This document shows positions 38,252 through 48,735 of a stretch of 64,000 nucleotides of DNA, in pieces. The stretch comes from Helicobacter pylori (GTDB lineage Bacteria > Campylobacterota > Campylobacteria > Campylobacterales > Helicobacteraceae). The notes below the pieces were generated by a model. It searched no databases. It worked only from the letters and a program-made list of their open reading frames with translations, and was not told where the DNA came from. The stretch lies in the NCBI RefSeq assembly GCF_016748675.1, contig NZ_CP051534.1, positions 992,001 through 1,056,000 of the forward strand. Direction: 5' to 3'. The translations under genes and the position numbers were made by a program. How positions within the stretch are numbered: the first letter of the stretch is position 1; each line of letters starts with the position of its first letter.

Positions 38252-38755
38252 TTAAACTAAGACAACTCTTTCACCTTTGGCTTTTAAGGCTTCTTGCACC
38301 TTTTCATACCACCCCATAATGATTTGCGAGGTTTCTGTCCCCGGACTTACGCACTTATTTAAAGTGCCTCTACCCTGTGGGATCGTCTGCCCCTCTTTTG
38401 CCCAATCTAAAATCTTAACGGGTCGCCTGTAATGTATCCAATCCACTAAAGGGTCTTCTTCTTCGCTAACACATAATGCCCGATCTTTGTGAATGTTATA
38501 CGCCCCGCCGATGACTTGTGCGAGTGCTACAAGTTGTTGTCCATGCTTGATGGCTACAATGTCATTCACCCGCATCACTTCTAAAAAATCTCTAATTTGT
38601 CCTTTGCTCTCTTCCCAATCCGCTAAACCAATGAAGTGGTATTCTTCTAAAATTTGGCACACATCATGCACATCCCATCTTACTTGCAGATGTTGCTGAT
38701 GGATTTGCATGTGCCAAAATTCTTGAAAAGGAATGCTTGAAACATCTACGACCAT
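38252..38755 (-). CDS. EVE-like domain protein, McrB N-terminal type
   Basis: A 167-residue protein. FWHMQIHQQHLQVRWDVHDV, the FIGLADWEES block and VMRVNDIVAIKHGQQLVALAQ follow the pattern of EVE/PUA-like modified-base readers found at the N-terminus of McrB-type restriction GTPases. The AAA+ GTPase domain itself is absent. So it is either a stand-alone reader or a truncated McrB remnant. Perfect AGGAGG lies 5 bases before the ATG, so translation signals are intact. Flanked by 5S-derived repeats. The family call is by pattern only. Confidence 0.65.
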   Translation of the reverse strand: MVVDVSSIPFQEFWHMQIHQQHLQVRWDVHDVCQILEEYHFIGLADWEESKGQIRDFLEVMRVNDIVAIKHGQQLVALAQVIGGAYNIHKDRALCVSEEEDPLVDWIHYRRPVKILDWAKEGQTIPQGRGTLNKCVSPGTETSQIIMGWYEKVQEALKAKGERVVLV

Positions 38756-38878
38756 AAAAACCTCCTAATTGTTGGTATTCTCTACCCATTTTCTTAATTG
38801 CCCATACCTCTCATCTCCAAAAACTGAGAAACTTTAGCGTAAAAAACTAAATAACCCCCAAACAAACAAAACAATGAG

Positions 38879-38963
38879 TCAATAATGAAATCAAATAAAA
38901 AGCAAGACTAAAAAACATTTCCCTATCCCTGCACCGACCTACATTCCCACTCTTGAAAAGAGC
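38879..38963. repeat. 5S rRNA 3' end and downstream, copy 2 (native)
   Basis: The native copy of the repeat at 38152-38237. It covers the 3' end of the 5S gene and the T-rich (minus strand) region after it, GTTTTTTAG, which may act as a terminator. Confidence 0.7.
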
Positions 38964-39043
38964 AGTATTATCAGCGATGAAGAGCTTGACTTCCAGGTTC
39001 GGAATGGTTAACTGGGTAGTTCCTCTTCTCTAAAGGCACAAGG
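38927..39043 (-). rRNA. 5S ribosomal RNA
   Basis: On the minus strand the ends pair as CCTTGTGCC (39043-39035) and GGTGCAGGG (38935-38927), with G-U pairs allowed, enclosing 117 bases. The internal GAAGAGGAACTACCCAGTTAACC segment and the CCATTCCGAACCTGGAAGTCAAG block (given here in pieces: TTCCGAACCTGGAAGT) are the conserved 5S loop B/C region. It follows 23S in the same orientation with about 230 bases between them. Ends are estimated from the stem. Confidence 0.93.
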
Positions 39044-39226
39044 AAAAGGGAGCTAAAGATAAAACGCGTTTACCCTTAACTCCCCTTTCTCTTTATAGGG
39101 AGCTGTTTTTAACAAAGAAGACAGTTAATAGCCTTTAACCTTAAACCATTGAGATGGTATCTCATTCCTCATTAAAGTTTAATCCTATAAAAGTCTTTAT
39201 AAAACTCCAACTCTCTTACACTCAGT

Positions 39227-39259
39227 AAGGCAGTGGTAACTTATCCGTGCTTATTGTCG
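39227..39259 (-). other. 3' arm of the 23S rRNA processing stem
   Basis: The plus strand has AAGGCAGTGGTA (39227-39238) and CGTGCTTATTGTCG (39246-39259). These are complementary, in order, to TACCACTGCCTT (42239-42250) and CGACAATTGCACG (42211-42223) upstream of 23S. The two arms would pair in the precursor RNA to make the long duplex that RNase III cuts. Confidence 0.75.
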
Positions 39260-39277
39260 CTATCTTATCAAAAAGCA

Positions 39278-42164
<2,887 letters not shown>

Positions 42165-42210
42165 TAAATTCTAAAATATCCTTTAAAACCCGCCCTTTTA
42201 TAATGAATAA

Positions 42211-42250
42211 CGACAATTGCACGAATATTCTTCAGCGCTACCACTGCCTT
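42211..42250 (-). other. 5' arm of the 23S rRNA processing stem
   Basis: Complement of the arm at 39227-39259: CGACAATTGCACG at 42211-42223 and TACCACTGCCTT at 42239-42250 on the plus strand. This shows that the precursor starts upstream of 42250, so the promoter must lie beyond that point. Confidence 0.75.
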
Positions 42251-42270
42251 AATGAATATAAGACAGAGTT

Positions 42271-42276
42271 ATTGTA
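42271..42276 (-). promoter_or_regulatory. Probable -10 box of the 23S-5S operon
   Basis: TACAAT on the minus strand (ATTGTA on plus) in an A/T-rich context. It lies about 20 bases upstream of the processing stem, which the precursor must include. A second -10-like TATAAA near 42198 lies inside the precursor and is less likely. Inferred from position. Confidence 0.45.
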
Positions 42277-42348
42277 GTTTTACTTTACTTTTACATAGGC
42301 TATTAACAATGTTAAATCAAATAACTTCGTTTTTCTTCAAAAACTTGC

Positions 42349-42520
42349 TATAATCGCTCTTGAATGTTAAACCCTTTAAAGAAGACTAAAAATGCTTGAT
42401 CCCTAATCTTTTTATAACGCTCAAGTTTTACCAACTAGTGGGCTTTTATTTAAAGCTTTTTAGCTTGTAGAACTTGCTTGAGTGGTTTCAAATTAAAGAA
42501 CTTTTTAAAGCTTGTCTTTA
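42349..42520 (+). ncRNA. Candidate small RNA divergent from the 23S operon
   Basis: TGCTATAAT, an extended -10, ends at 42354, giving a predicted start near 42361. Downstream, CTCAAGTTTTAC (42419-42430) can pair with GTAGAACTTGCTTGAG (42466-42481) into a long stem with one bulge, enclosing another A/T hairpin. An 11-codon frame (MLNPLKKTKNA, 42364-42399) begins almost at the predicted transcript start and is probably not translated. The 3' end is not clear. No family is recognised. Only the promoter and stem are seen; an RNA product is inferred. Confidence 0.35.
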
Positions 42521-42599
42521 AAAACGAAATGTAATTATAGACATGCAATGCTTAAAGTTTGCTTAAAGTTTTTGGAATGTGAAAGAAATTTTAAAGTTT

Positions 42600-42675
42600 G
42601 AAAGAAAATTGAGAGTTTGGAAGGAATTTTAGAGTTTGAAAGAAAATTGAGAGTTTGGAAGGAATTTTAGAGTTT
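42600..42675. repeat. Two tandem copies of a 38-bp unit
   Basis: The unit starts GAAAGAAAATTGAGAGTTTG and ends AATTTTAGAGTTT; copies are 42600-42637 and 42638-42675 with no mismatch. Partial copies continue on both sides. The next 100 bases (42690-42780) are made of ATTGG/GGAAATGATTGG-type repeats, and 42848-42895 has two copies of an ACACATCATTAAAAAATAAA unit. All are A/T/G-rich and non-coding. Confidence 0.85.
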
Positions 42676-42967
42676 GGAAGGAATGGATAAAAGTTATTGG
42701 AAATGATTGGGGAGTGATTGGGGAATGATTGGAAATTGTTGGAAATGATTGGAAATTGATGAAAATGATTTGGAAGGGGGGAGAGAATAAAGCTTTAAAA
42801 TCAAACGCAAAGCTTTAAGATAAAACGCATCATCATCATAAAATAAAAACACATCATTAAAAAATAAAAAACACATCATTAAAAAATAAATACGCACCAT
42901 TAACCATTGATTAAATACCACTAGATACAACACTCCAAGTCATCTTTCTTTCAAAAAAGGGGTAGAA
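42676..42967. other. Repeat-rich non-coding DNA
   Basis: Short imperfect repeats of ATTGGAAATG and AACACATCATTAAAAAATA types, no believable gene. A minus-strand open frame at 42694-42933 reads only these repeats and is not treated as coding. Confidence 0.6.
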
Positions 42968-43054
42968 ATGGCATTCAACCATTCAACCATTCAACCATTC
43001 AAACATTCAAGCAACGCTACCATACTTTTATCGCTTTTACAAAAACCTATTTAA
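42968..43054 (+). CDS. Possible 28-residue leader peptide with octamer repeats
   Basis: ATG 42968 is preceded by AAGGGGTAGAA, a fair ribosome site. The first codons consist of CATTCAAC-type 8-bp repeats (about four copies, 42970-43003), giving MAFNHSTIQPFKHSS, and the frame ends at TAA 43054. Because 8 is not a multiple of 3, gain or loss of a repeat would change the frame. It may be a real small peptide, a leader for 43202, or chance. Confidence 0.25.
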   Translation: MAFNHSTIQPFKHSSNATILLSLLQKPI

Positions 43055-43201
43055 AAATCCCCTACTCTTTATTATTCCTCTTTTCATTAACCCTATTATT
43101 AACCATTTCATTAACCCGCACCGTAACATTTTTAAACCATTTGATTCCATAAGCCCCATTTTTCAATCAGTGGGGTTTACAGAGTTAAATTTAAAGGAGA
43201 G

Positions 43202-43645
43202 ATGATGGCTCAGTTAGAAGATCTGAAAGCGCATGAAAAATACAATTTGTTGTTGTGCATGGTTTCAGGCGCGTATAAAGGAACCATTCCAGGAAATGAG
43301 GATTTTAAAGAGTTATGCGATGAATGCACTTTAGGCTATTTTCGCTCACGAAGAAACAAAGCGGCTCAGCACAAGCATTTTGAACTCATGCGTAAAGCGG
43401 ATTATATCATTGGCATCGTGAATGAGGATTCAACGACTAGAGGGGCTGAAGTCCAACGGAGCGTTTTTGCTCTAAGGATTGACCATGACACTATCGGGAT
43501 TGATGAAGAGGGAGCGCTAAAGGTTGAGGGCGTTTGCGCTCAAAAAGGGAGCCAGGAATACGAAGAATTAGTCAATAAAAACACTTGGCATTTCACGCGC
43601 AGCACTAGGCTTGGGCAACCAAAATTGATTGAGCGAAAAAATTAA
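43202..43645 (+). CDS. Unknown protein in DUF262 cassette
   Basis: A 147-residue protein with AGGAGAG just before ATGATG; the second ATG (43205) is as good. It is soluble and charged, with HEKYNLLLCMVSGAYKGT, CDECTLGYFRSRRNKAAQ and ADYIIGIVNEDSTTRGAE stretches. The Cys pair might bind metal, but there is no full ligand set. I do not recognise the family. It is 42 bases upstream of the DUF262/DUF1524 gene on the same strand, so a joint role is likely. Confidence 0.75.
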   Translation: MMAQLEDLKAHEKYNLLLCMVSGAYKGTIPGNEDFKELCDECTLGYFRSRRNKAAQHKHFELMRKADYIIGIVNEDSTTRGAEVQRSVFALRIDHDTIGIDEEGALKVEGVCAQKGSQEYEELVNKNTWHFTRSTRLGQPKLIERKN

Positions 43646-43687
43646 GGGGTTATGGGTTTTTACCCATAAACTTATGAAAGGATTTTA

Positions 43688-45526
43688 ATGGAATTGTTAA
43701 ATTTAGACGGAGTGATTGAAAAAGGCGTGTTTGAAATCCCTAGCTATCAAAGGGGGTATGCATGGCAAATAAGGCAATTGAAGGATTTTTGGAACGATTT
43801 AGAGCATGTGTCCAAATTGGGAAGCCAATTCTATTACATGCATAGCTTAACCTTAAGAGAGTCTGAAAATGAGCTTGAAAGTAGCACTTTTGAAATCATA
43901 GACGGCCAGCAACGATTGGCTACGAGCCTGATTTTACTGGGCCTTTTAGCCAAGATTACTAAACATAAAGACCCAAAGTATGATTCAATGAACCTTGAAC
44001 CCGTTCTGTCCTATAAGTATTATGGTTTGAATGAAGCTTTTAGGGCGATCACTGAAGAAGAAAAAGATTTAGAAAAGTTTCAAACTTCTTTTTACGCTAA
44101 AAATCTTATTAAGGCTTACGAATTTTTTCAAGAAAACATCAGCGATACGCCTATGGAAACGCTTGAAAAAATGTTTGATACTCTCACTAAAAAAATGCTT
44201 TTTAGCGTGGTGGAATTGAACGATAATAGGATCGATCCGTTCAGCTCTTTTGAAACGATTAACAATCGTGGCAAGGATCTATCCACTCTGGAATTGTTTA
44301 AAAACCGCTTGCATTTTGTGGCGCACAAGATTTGTAATGGACAAAAATTAGAAACGCTTCAAAAAGAGATCAATAATACCTACACGATCATTTATTACGA
44401 TTTGAGGCAATTTAAAGACGCTCATTTAGAGAGCTTTTTAAAGCATTTTGTAGCGTATTATTATGGCGAGAACAGCAACAAGTTTAAAGAAAGGTTATTG
44501 GAAATGGAGTTTAACGCTCATAAGAGATATACCTATAACACACCCTTTAGCGATGAATATGACAAAATAGACGAGTTGTTATTTTATCTTTCTTATTCTT
44601 CTAAAGTTTGGAATTTCTTGCACACGCTTGATGAAAAATCTATCGCCCTTATTGTTGATGACAATAAAAAGCTTGAGATGGAAATCACGCCTAAAATGCG
44701 CGGCTTGTTAGACAAGATGCGGCGCTTAAACGCTTTGAGCGATAACGCTTTTCTGCCCTTATTGCTCTCTCTTTTAACCATACAGCTTGTTGGAAGAAGC
44801 GCTAATGAACAGCCTTATACCACCAAAGAATTAGAGGTCTTATTAGAGTATTTGGAGCGTTTCGGGTTTTTAGTCTATGGGGTTGCTGGCAAGAAGAATA
44901 CGGCTAAAAATGAATGGATTGAATTGGCTTTTGAAGCGTTCAGAGCGTATAGATATGGGGAAGAAAATATCGTCATTGAAAAACTTCCAACGCTAGAAAA
45001 GAGTTTTTTCAACAGACAAGGAAATAGTGCTTTAGAATTGCTTGAAGAGGGCATCCATTCCAAAAAGAATACTGAAAAATGGTATCAGTGGGGCAAGGCG
45101 CTGAATTACTTGCTGTATGAATACGAGTTGCACCATAACCCTGAAACGACTCTGAATTTTGATAGCAGTATAGAAAGCATTGAGCATATCTTGCCTCAAA
45201 AACCCGATCAAGGCTATAGCGCTAAAGAAAAAAGTTGGGCTAAAAATCCCCATATCGTGCATGCTTTAGGGAACTTGCTCTTAATCGCTAAAAACGCTAA
45301 CAGCTCTTTAAGCAACAAGCCTTTTGAGGAAAAAAGAAAGCAATACCTCAAAGGCTCTTATAGCGAAAAAGAAGTGGCCAAAAACGCTTCTTTTGGAGTC
45401 GCGCAAATCAAAGAAAGGAGCGAAAAATTATTAGACTTTTTAATCGCGCATTATCGCATCTCTGAATTGGTGGGTGAAAGTGCCATTAAAGCTTTTAAAA
45501 ACGCTCTTTTAAAAGAGATCAAATGA
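43688..45526 (+). CDS. GmrSD-like DUF262/DUF1524 protein, candidate modification-dependent nuclease
   Basis: A 612-residue protein. The N-terminal DUF262 (ParB/Srx-like) core has EIPSYQRGYAW (16-26) and IIDGQQRLATS (70-80), followed by the DPFSSFETINNRGKDLS block near residues 180-200. The C-terminal DUF1524 (HNH-type) has SIEHILPQKP (H500), LGNLLLIAKN near 528 and NSSLSNKPFEEKR. This layout is that of fused GmrS-GmrD type IV restriction proteins, which bind NTP and cut glucosylated or otherwise modified phage DNA. The catalytic His is present. AAAGGA precedes the ATG. Activity is inferred from the family. Confidence 0.88.
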   Translation: MELLNLDGVIEKGVFEIPSYQRGYAWQIRQLKDFWNDLEHVSKLGSQFYYMHSLTLRESENELESSTFEIIDGQQRLATSLILLGLLAKITKHKDPKYDSMNLEPVLSYKYYGLNEAFRAITEEEKDLEKFQTSFYAKNLIKAYEFFQENISDTPMETLEKMFDTLTKKMLFSVVELNDNRIDPFSSFETINNRGKDLSTLELFKNRLHFVAHKICNGQKLETLQKEINNTYTIIYYDLRQFKDAHLESFLKHFVAYYYGENSNKFKERLLEMEFNAHKRYTYNTPFSDEYDKIDELLFYLSYSSKVWNFLHTLDEKSIALIVDDNKKLEMEITPKMRGLLDKMRRLNALSDNAFLPLLLSLLTIQLVGRSANEQPYTTKELEVLLEYLERFGFLVYGVAGKKNTAKNEWIELAFEAFRAYRYGEENIVIEKLPTLEKSFFNRQGNSALELLEEGIHSKKNTEKWYQWGKALNYLLYEYELHHNPETTLNFDSSIESIEHILPQKPDQGYSAKEKSWAKNPHIVHALGNLLLIAKNANSSLSNKPFEEKRKQYLKGSYSEKEVAKNASFGVAQIKERSEKLLDFLIAHYRISELVGESAIKAFKNALLKEIK

Positions 45527-45606
45527 TGCGATACTCAAAAATAAGGGGGCGTTTGAAAAGCGCTTCACACCACAACAAGGAGGAACAAGCCATGCTGAAA
45601 AGATAA
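45523..45606 (+). CDS. 27-residue micro-ORF coupled to the DUF262 gene
   Basis: ATG at 45523 overlaps the TGA of the upstream gene (ATGA). The peptide is basic (MMRYSKIRGRLKSASHHNKE...) and ends at TAA 45606. A perfect AAGGAGGA lies inside it before a later ATG (45592), which would yield only four residues. Expression is plausible through termination-reinitiation, but nothing about function can be said. Confidence 0.3.
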   Translation: MMRYSKIRGRLKSASHHNKEEQAMLKR

Positions 45607-45665
45607 AAAACATTGAATAGGTGATATAGCGGATTTTTAAAATTTAAAATTGCGAGGAGCAAAAA

Positions 45666-46577
45666 ATGGGTTTTCAAAACGAAAATAAGTTAAAAGTAGG
45701 CGCGTCAGTCAAAGCCACAATCAACAACAAAGTGGTGGAGGCTAAAGTCATTAATATTGGGTTTAATCGTGTAACCTTAAGGAGTCAAAAAGGCAACGAA
45801 GCCACTTATGTTTTCAATAGCGAAAAATTCTTAAAATGGTTTAAGGAAGTGCCTTTGAATGAAGTTGCGAATAATCACGCTGAAAAAAGCGGAGAGGATT
45901 TGTTGAAAGGCGTTAAAATCGTTACGAGCGGTGCGAGTGTTAAAGAAAGGACTTCAACTGCTAAAGAGAAAGAAAGCAAATTCAAATTGGACTTTGATTT
46001 CGCTGATGAGAATGAGGGTAATTTTCTTACCATTGCGGAGCTTTATGCTAACGAAAAAAGAGGCTCAAGACTTGGTGTGTTGTTCGCTCCTATGAGTTAT
46101 AATGGCGGAGGGTTTCAAGCGAGTTTAATCATTTTACATGCGCTTTCTTATGCTTCAAATTTTAAACACCACACTGATTTGGAGTTTAATGCTATGATTG
46201 ATAGCCGAGACACTGAAAATTGTATGTTTGATAGCTTTGATAATATGGGGATGGGCGATGTCTTTACTTTTTGTAAGGCGATGGAGATTTACGCACTTAA
46301 CTCTAAAAATGGCGATAAAAATGGTATCACTTTGGAGGAATGGGCGTGGCTCTTACCCAAAAGTCAAAAAGAGGCTAAATTTGTAGCACAACTCTTATGC
46401 GATGGCGGTATCAATAAGTATGATTTAACATGTGCGGGTCTTACCGAAAATCTGTTAAAGGACAATCGTTGGTCTTATGGGATGAGAGATGAGTTTTATG
46501 ATGATGAGGGTAATGTGATTGCGGAGGGTGATGAGGCTACTGCTCTCAAACTTAAGAGCGAGGGAGAGGTAGAATAA
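45666..46577 (+). CDS. Unknown 303-residue protein in DUF262 cassette
   Basis: GCGAGGAGC precedes the ATG. The N-terminal 65 residues form an SH3/KOW-like strand-rich segment (KVGASVKATINNKVVEAKVI, then NRVTLRSQKGNEATYVF). A charged linker follows. The C-terminal 190 residues include LTIAELYANEKRGSRLG, DTENCMFDSFDNMGMGDVF and a DDEGNVIAEGDEAT tail, and are acidic. I do not recognise it. Position suggests membership in the cassette; an acidic protein next to a nuclease could be a regulator, but that is guesswork. Confidence 0.75.
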   Translation: MGFQNENKLKVGASVKATINNKVVEAKVINIGFNRVTLRSQKGNEATYVFNSEKFLKWFKEVPLNEVANNHAEKSGEDLLKGVKIVTSGASVKERTSTAKEKESKFKLDFDFADENEGNFLTIAELYANEKRGSRLGVLFAPMSYNGGGFQASLIILHALSYASNFKHHTDLEFNAMIDSRDTENCMFDSFDNMGMGDVFTFCKAMEIYALNSKNGDKNGITLEEWAWLLPKSQKEAKFVAQLLCDGGINKYDLTCAGLTENLLKDNRWSYGMRDEFYDDEGNVIAEGDEATALKLKSEGEVE

Positions 46578-46612
46578 CCCCCCCCCAAAGGGGGTGGCTC
46601 TCTTTTTTTTAA
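46578..46612 (+). terminator. Terminator after the cassette
   Basis: A C9 run right after the TAA (46578-46586), AAA, G5 and a following T8 run form a GC hairpin with a U tail. The poly-C lies outside the gene, so length changes would not alter the protein. Confidence 0.7.
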
Positions 46613-46640
46613 TCTCTTTTATTTTTCTTTTTTCTTGTAT

Positions 46641-46700
46641 CGTTTTTATGCTCTCAAGTGGATTTAAAAGCGTTTTTATGCTCTCAAGTGGATTTAAAAG
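46641..46700. repeat. Two tandem copies of a 30-bp unit
   Basis: CGTTTTTATGCTCTCAAGTG plus GATTTAAAAG, copies at 46641-46670 and 46671-46700, identical. A third copy begins (CGTTTTTA) but turns into the 66-bp repeat. Confidence 0.85.
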
Positions 46701-46703
46701 CGT

Positions 46704-46769
46704 TTTTAATCGTTAGTCAATGGTTTTCTATGGATTGAAGTAAAAAAGCGGTTATAATTGATTTATAGC
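46704..46769. repeat. 66-bp direct repeat, copy 1
   Basis: Identical to 46802-46867, offset 98 bases. It contains TATAAT at 46753-46758 on the plus strand. It lies between convergent genes (the 303-residue gene and speA). Confidence 0.88.
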
Positions 46770-46801
46770 TCTTTTATGCTCTTATTTTGATTTTAACGCT
46801 C

Positions 46802-46867
46802 TTTTAATCGTTAGTCAATGGTTTTCTATGGATTGAAGTAAAAAAGCGGTTATAATTGATTTATAGC
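46802..46867. repeat. 66-bp direct repeat, copy 2
   Basis: Second copy, with TATAAT at 46851-46856 on the plus strand, ending 7 bases before the speA stop. If active it would send transcripts antisense into speA. Confidence 0.88.
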
Positions 46868-46873
46868 GTTCTT

Positions 46874-48721
46874 TTAAGAAATCGTGCGCAAATACCCGTT
46901 TTCGCTCAGCATGACATACAAGCGCCCCATGATTTCTTTCTTTTCTTCCATGTCCAGTTGGTTGTTGTCTTCAATTTTTTGTTTTAAAAGGCGCTCAATT
47001 TCTTTAGTGTCATAGTCTAAATCGTCTAGCACATCTAAAATCGTTTGGGCTTCGCAAATATCTTCCACTTCATAATCGCCTTTTTCATCAAAAACCACGC
47101 TAAATTCCGTAGGGTGCGTGAATAAATTGTGCTTCATGCCTAAAACTTCTTGATACGCCCCCACTAAAAAGAACGCTAGAAAGTATTCTTCTTCATCTAT
47201 GTCTATATCATGCAAAAACAAGGGCTTCGTGGAATCAAAAGCGATTTCCCCATCGCTATCGCAAGTAATATCCCACAAGCTCGCGCTCCTGGTGGGCTTT
47301 TCATCTAATTTATTCAAGGGCATGACCGGGAAATTCTGTCTCAAGCCCCAATAATCCGGCAAGCTTTGGAAAAACGAGCAATTCAACAAATAGCGCTCTT
47401 GGACCTGCTCTTGAATGCGTAAAATATCGTTATGATCCTTAACATAAAGCAATTGCACCGCTTTTTTGACGATCAAATGGGCTAAAACTTCGGTATTGCT
47501 CCTGTCAATCAAATCAATATAGCCCAAATCAAAAAGCGTGAATAACGACTCGGTGTGATCAAAACTATCATGCAAGTATTCAATGGCGTTTTTTTCATTG
47601 ATATTAGCGAGCAAGTCTAGCATTTCATCAATCAAGGGGGGGTTATTACTTTCTTTGATTTTTAGGGATTTTTCATTGTATTCATGCGAAAACAATTCTA
47701 ACACCGGGGCCACCAAAACGGCATGGTTAGCAGAAATATAACGGCCTGATTCAATGAAAATATCCGGCTCGATTTCTTGCTTATTTTTCACAATTTCTCT
47801 CAATAAAAACACCACATCAGCACTGAATTCTTCTAAAGTGTAGTTTTTATCTTGGTGGTGTTTGTGTTGGGTGTATTCTACGGCTAACCCCCCTCCAATA
47901 TTCACGCTATTGAGATTTTTAGCGCCCATTTTACGCAATTCTGCATACAAGTTACCCGCTTCTCTTAAAGCCTTTTTTAAGGGCGAAATATCACTGATTT
48001 GAGAGCCTATGTGGAAATGTATCATGTGGAAATGCTCTAGTAAGTCGTTTTCTTCTAAAAGGCGCATCGCTTCTAAAACTTCAGTGCTACTAAGGCCAAA
48101 TTTAGAATTGATCCCCCCACTCTTTGCCCAAACGCCAGTGCCAGCGCTGTGCAAACGGATGCGAATGCCAATTTTAGGGCATGCTGCAAAATCGTTTTGT
48201 TTAGTCACGGCGATAATGGTTTTTAACTCATTCAAACCCTCAATCGTTAAAGTGATCTCATGCTGCATGCTTTTAGCGATAAAGCCAAGCTCAATCATTT
48301 CTTTGTCTTTAAAGCCATTCACGGTGATAGGGGCTTTAGGGTTAGTGTAACTCATCGCAATGATGAGCTCAGACTTGCTCCCGGCTTCTAAACCATAATC
48401 CAAGCCCTTAGCCCCCTGCACTAAAGGGAAAACAAACGAGGGCATTTGATTGACTTTTAAAGGGAAAACCGCCTTAAAAGCCCCGCTGTATTGATACTCT
48501 TTAATCGCTGAAGAAAACGCATCAAACAGGCTTTTGATTTGTTTTTGCACCAAATGGGGGAATCGCACCAACAAAGGCCCTCTATAGCCCTTATCGCGCA
48601 CGCTTTGAACGATTTCTAAAAGCGAGGGGTTTTTGCCATGACAAACTTTAACCAAGCCTTTTTCTATCTTAAATTCGTTATTGCTCCAAAATTTAATCCC
48701 ATAATCATGGACTTCTTGCAT
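46874..48721 (-). CDS. speA: Biosynthetic arginine decarboxylase
   Basis: PLP-dependent enzyme of the SpeA type converting arginine to agmatine, for polyamine synthesis and acid survival. It is 615 residues. The PLP Lys is residue 89 in VFPLKVNQMP, with the HFHIGSQI motif and the NIGGGLAVEY phosphate loop further on. A C-terminal acidic extension (residues 560-615) has the form seen in SpeA proteins. Last gene of the metG-to-speA operon, 14 bases after the glucosyltransferase gene. Confidence 0.96.
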   Translation of the reverse strand: MQEVHDYGIKFWSNNEFKIEKGLVKVCHGKNPSLLEIVQSVRDKGYRGPLLVRFPHLVQKQIKSLFDAFSSAIKEYQYSGAFKAVFPLKVNQMPSFVFPLVQGAKGLDYGLEAGSKSELIIAMSYTNPKAPITVNGFKDKEMIELGFIAKSMQHEITLTIEGLNELKTIIAVTKQNDFAACPKIGIRIRLHSAGTGVWAKSGGINSKFGLSSTEVLEAMRLLEENDLLEHFHMIHFHIGSQISDISPLKKALREAGNLYAELRKMGAKNLNSVNIGGGLAVEYTQHKHHQDKNYTLEEFSADVVFLLREIVKNKQEIEPDIFIESGRYISANHAVLVAPVLELFSHEYNEKSLKIKESNNPPLIDEMLDLLANINEKNAIEYLHDSFDHTESLFTLFDLGYIDLIDRSNTEVLAHLIVKKAVQLLYVKDHNDILRIQEQVQERYLLNCSFFQSLPDYWGLRQNFPVMPLNKLDEKPTRSASLWDITCDSDGEIAFDSTKPLFLHDIDIDEEEYFLAFFLVGAYQEVLGMKHNLFTHPTEFSVVFDEKGDYEVEDICEAQTILDVLDDLDYDTKEIERLLKQKIEDNNQLDMEEKKEIMGRLYVMLSENGYLRTIS

Positions 48722-48735
48722 TTTTTATCCTTTTA

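Noticed and set aside
42600-42900. Possible CRISPR-like array
   Set aside because: Repeats are tandem without unique spacers and no cas genes are present; VapD alone is not evidence for CRISPR.
42694-42933. 79-codon minus-strand frame
   Set aside because: It translates only low-complexity repeats and has no ribosome site.
46578-46586. C9 tract as a phase-variation switch
   Set aside because: It begins right after the stop codon and belongs to the terminator hairpin, so slippage would not affect the protein.
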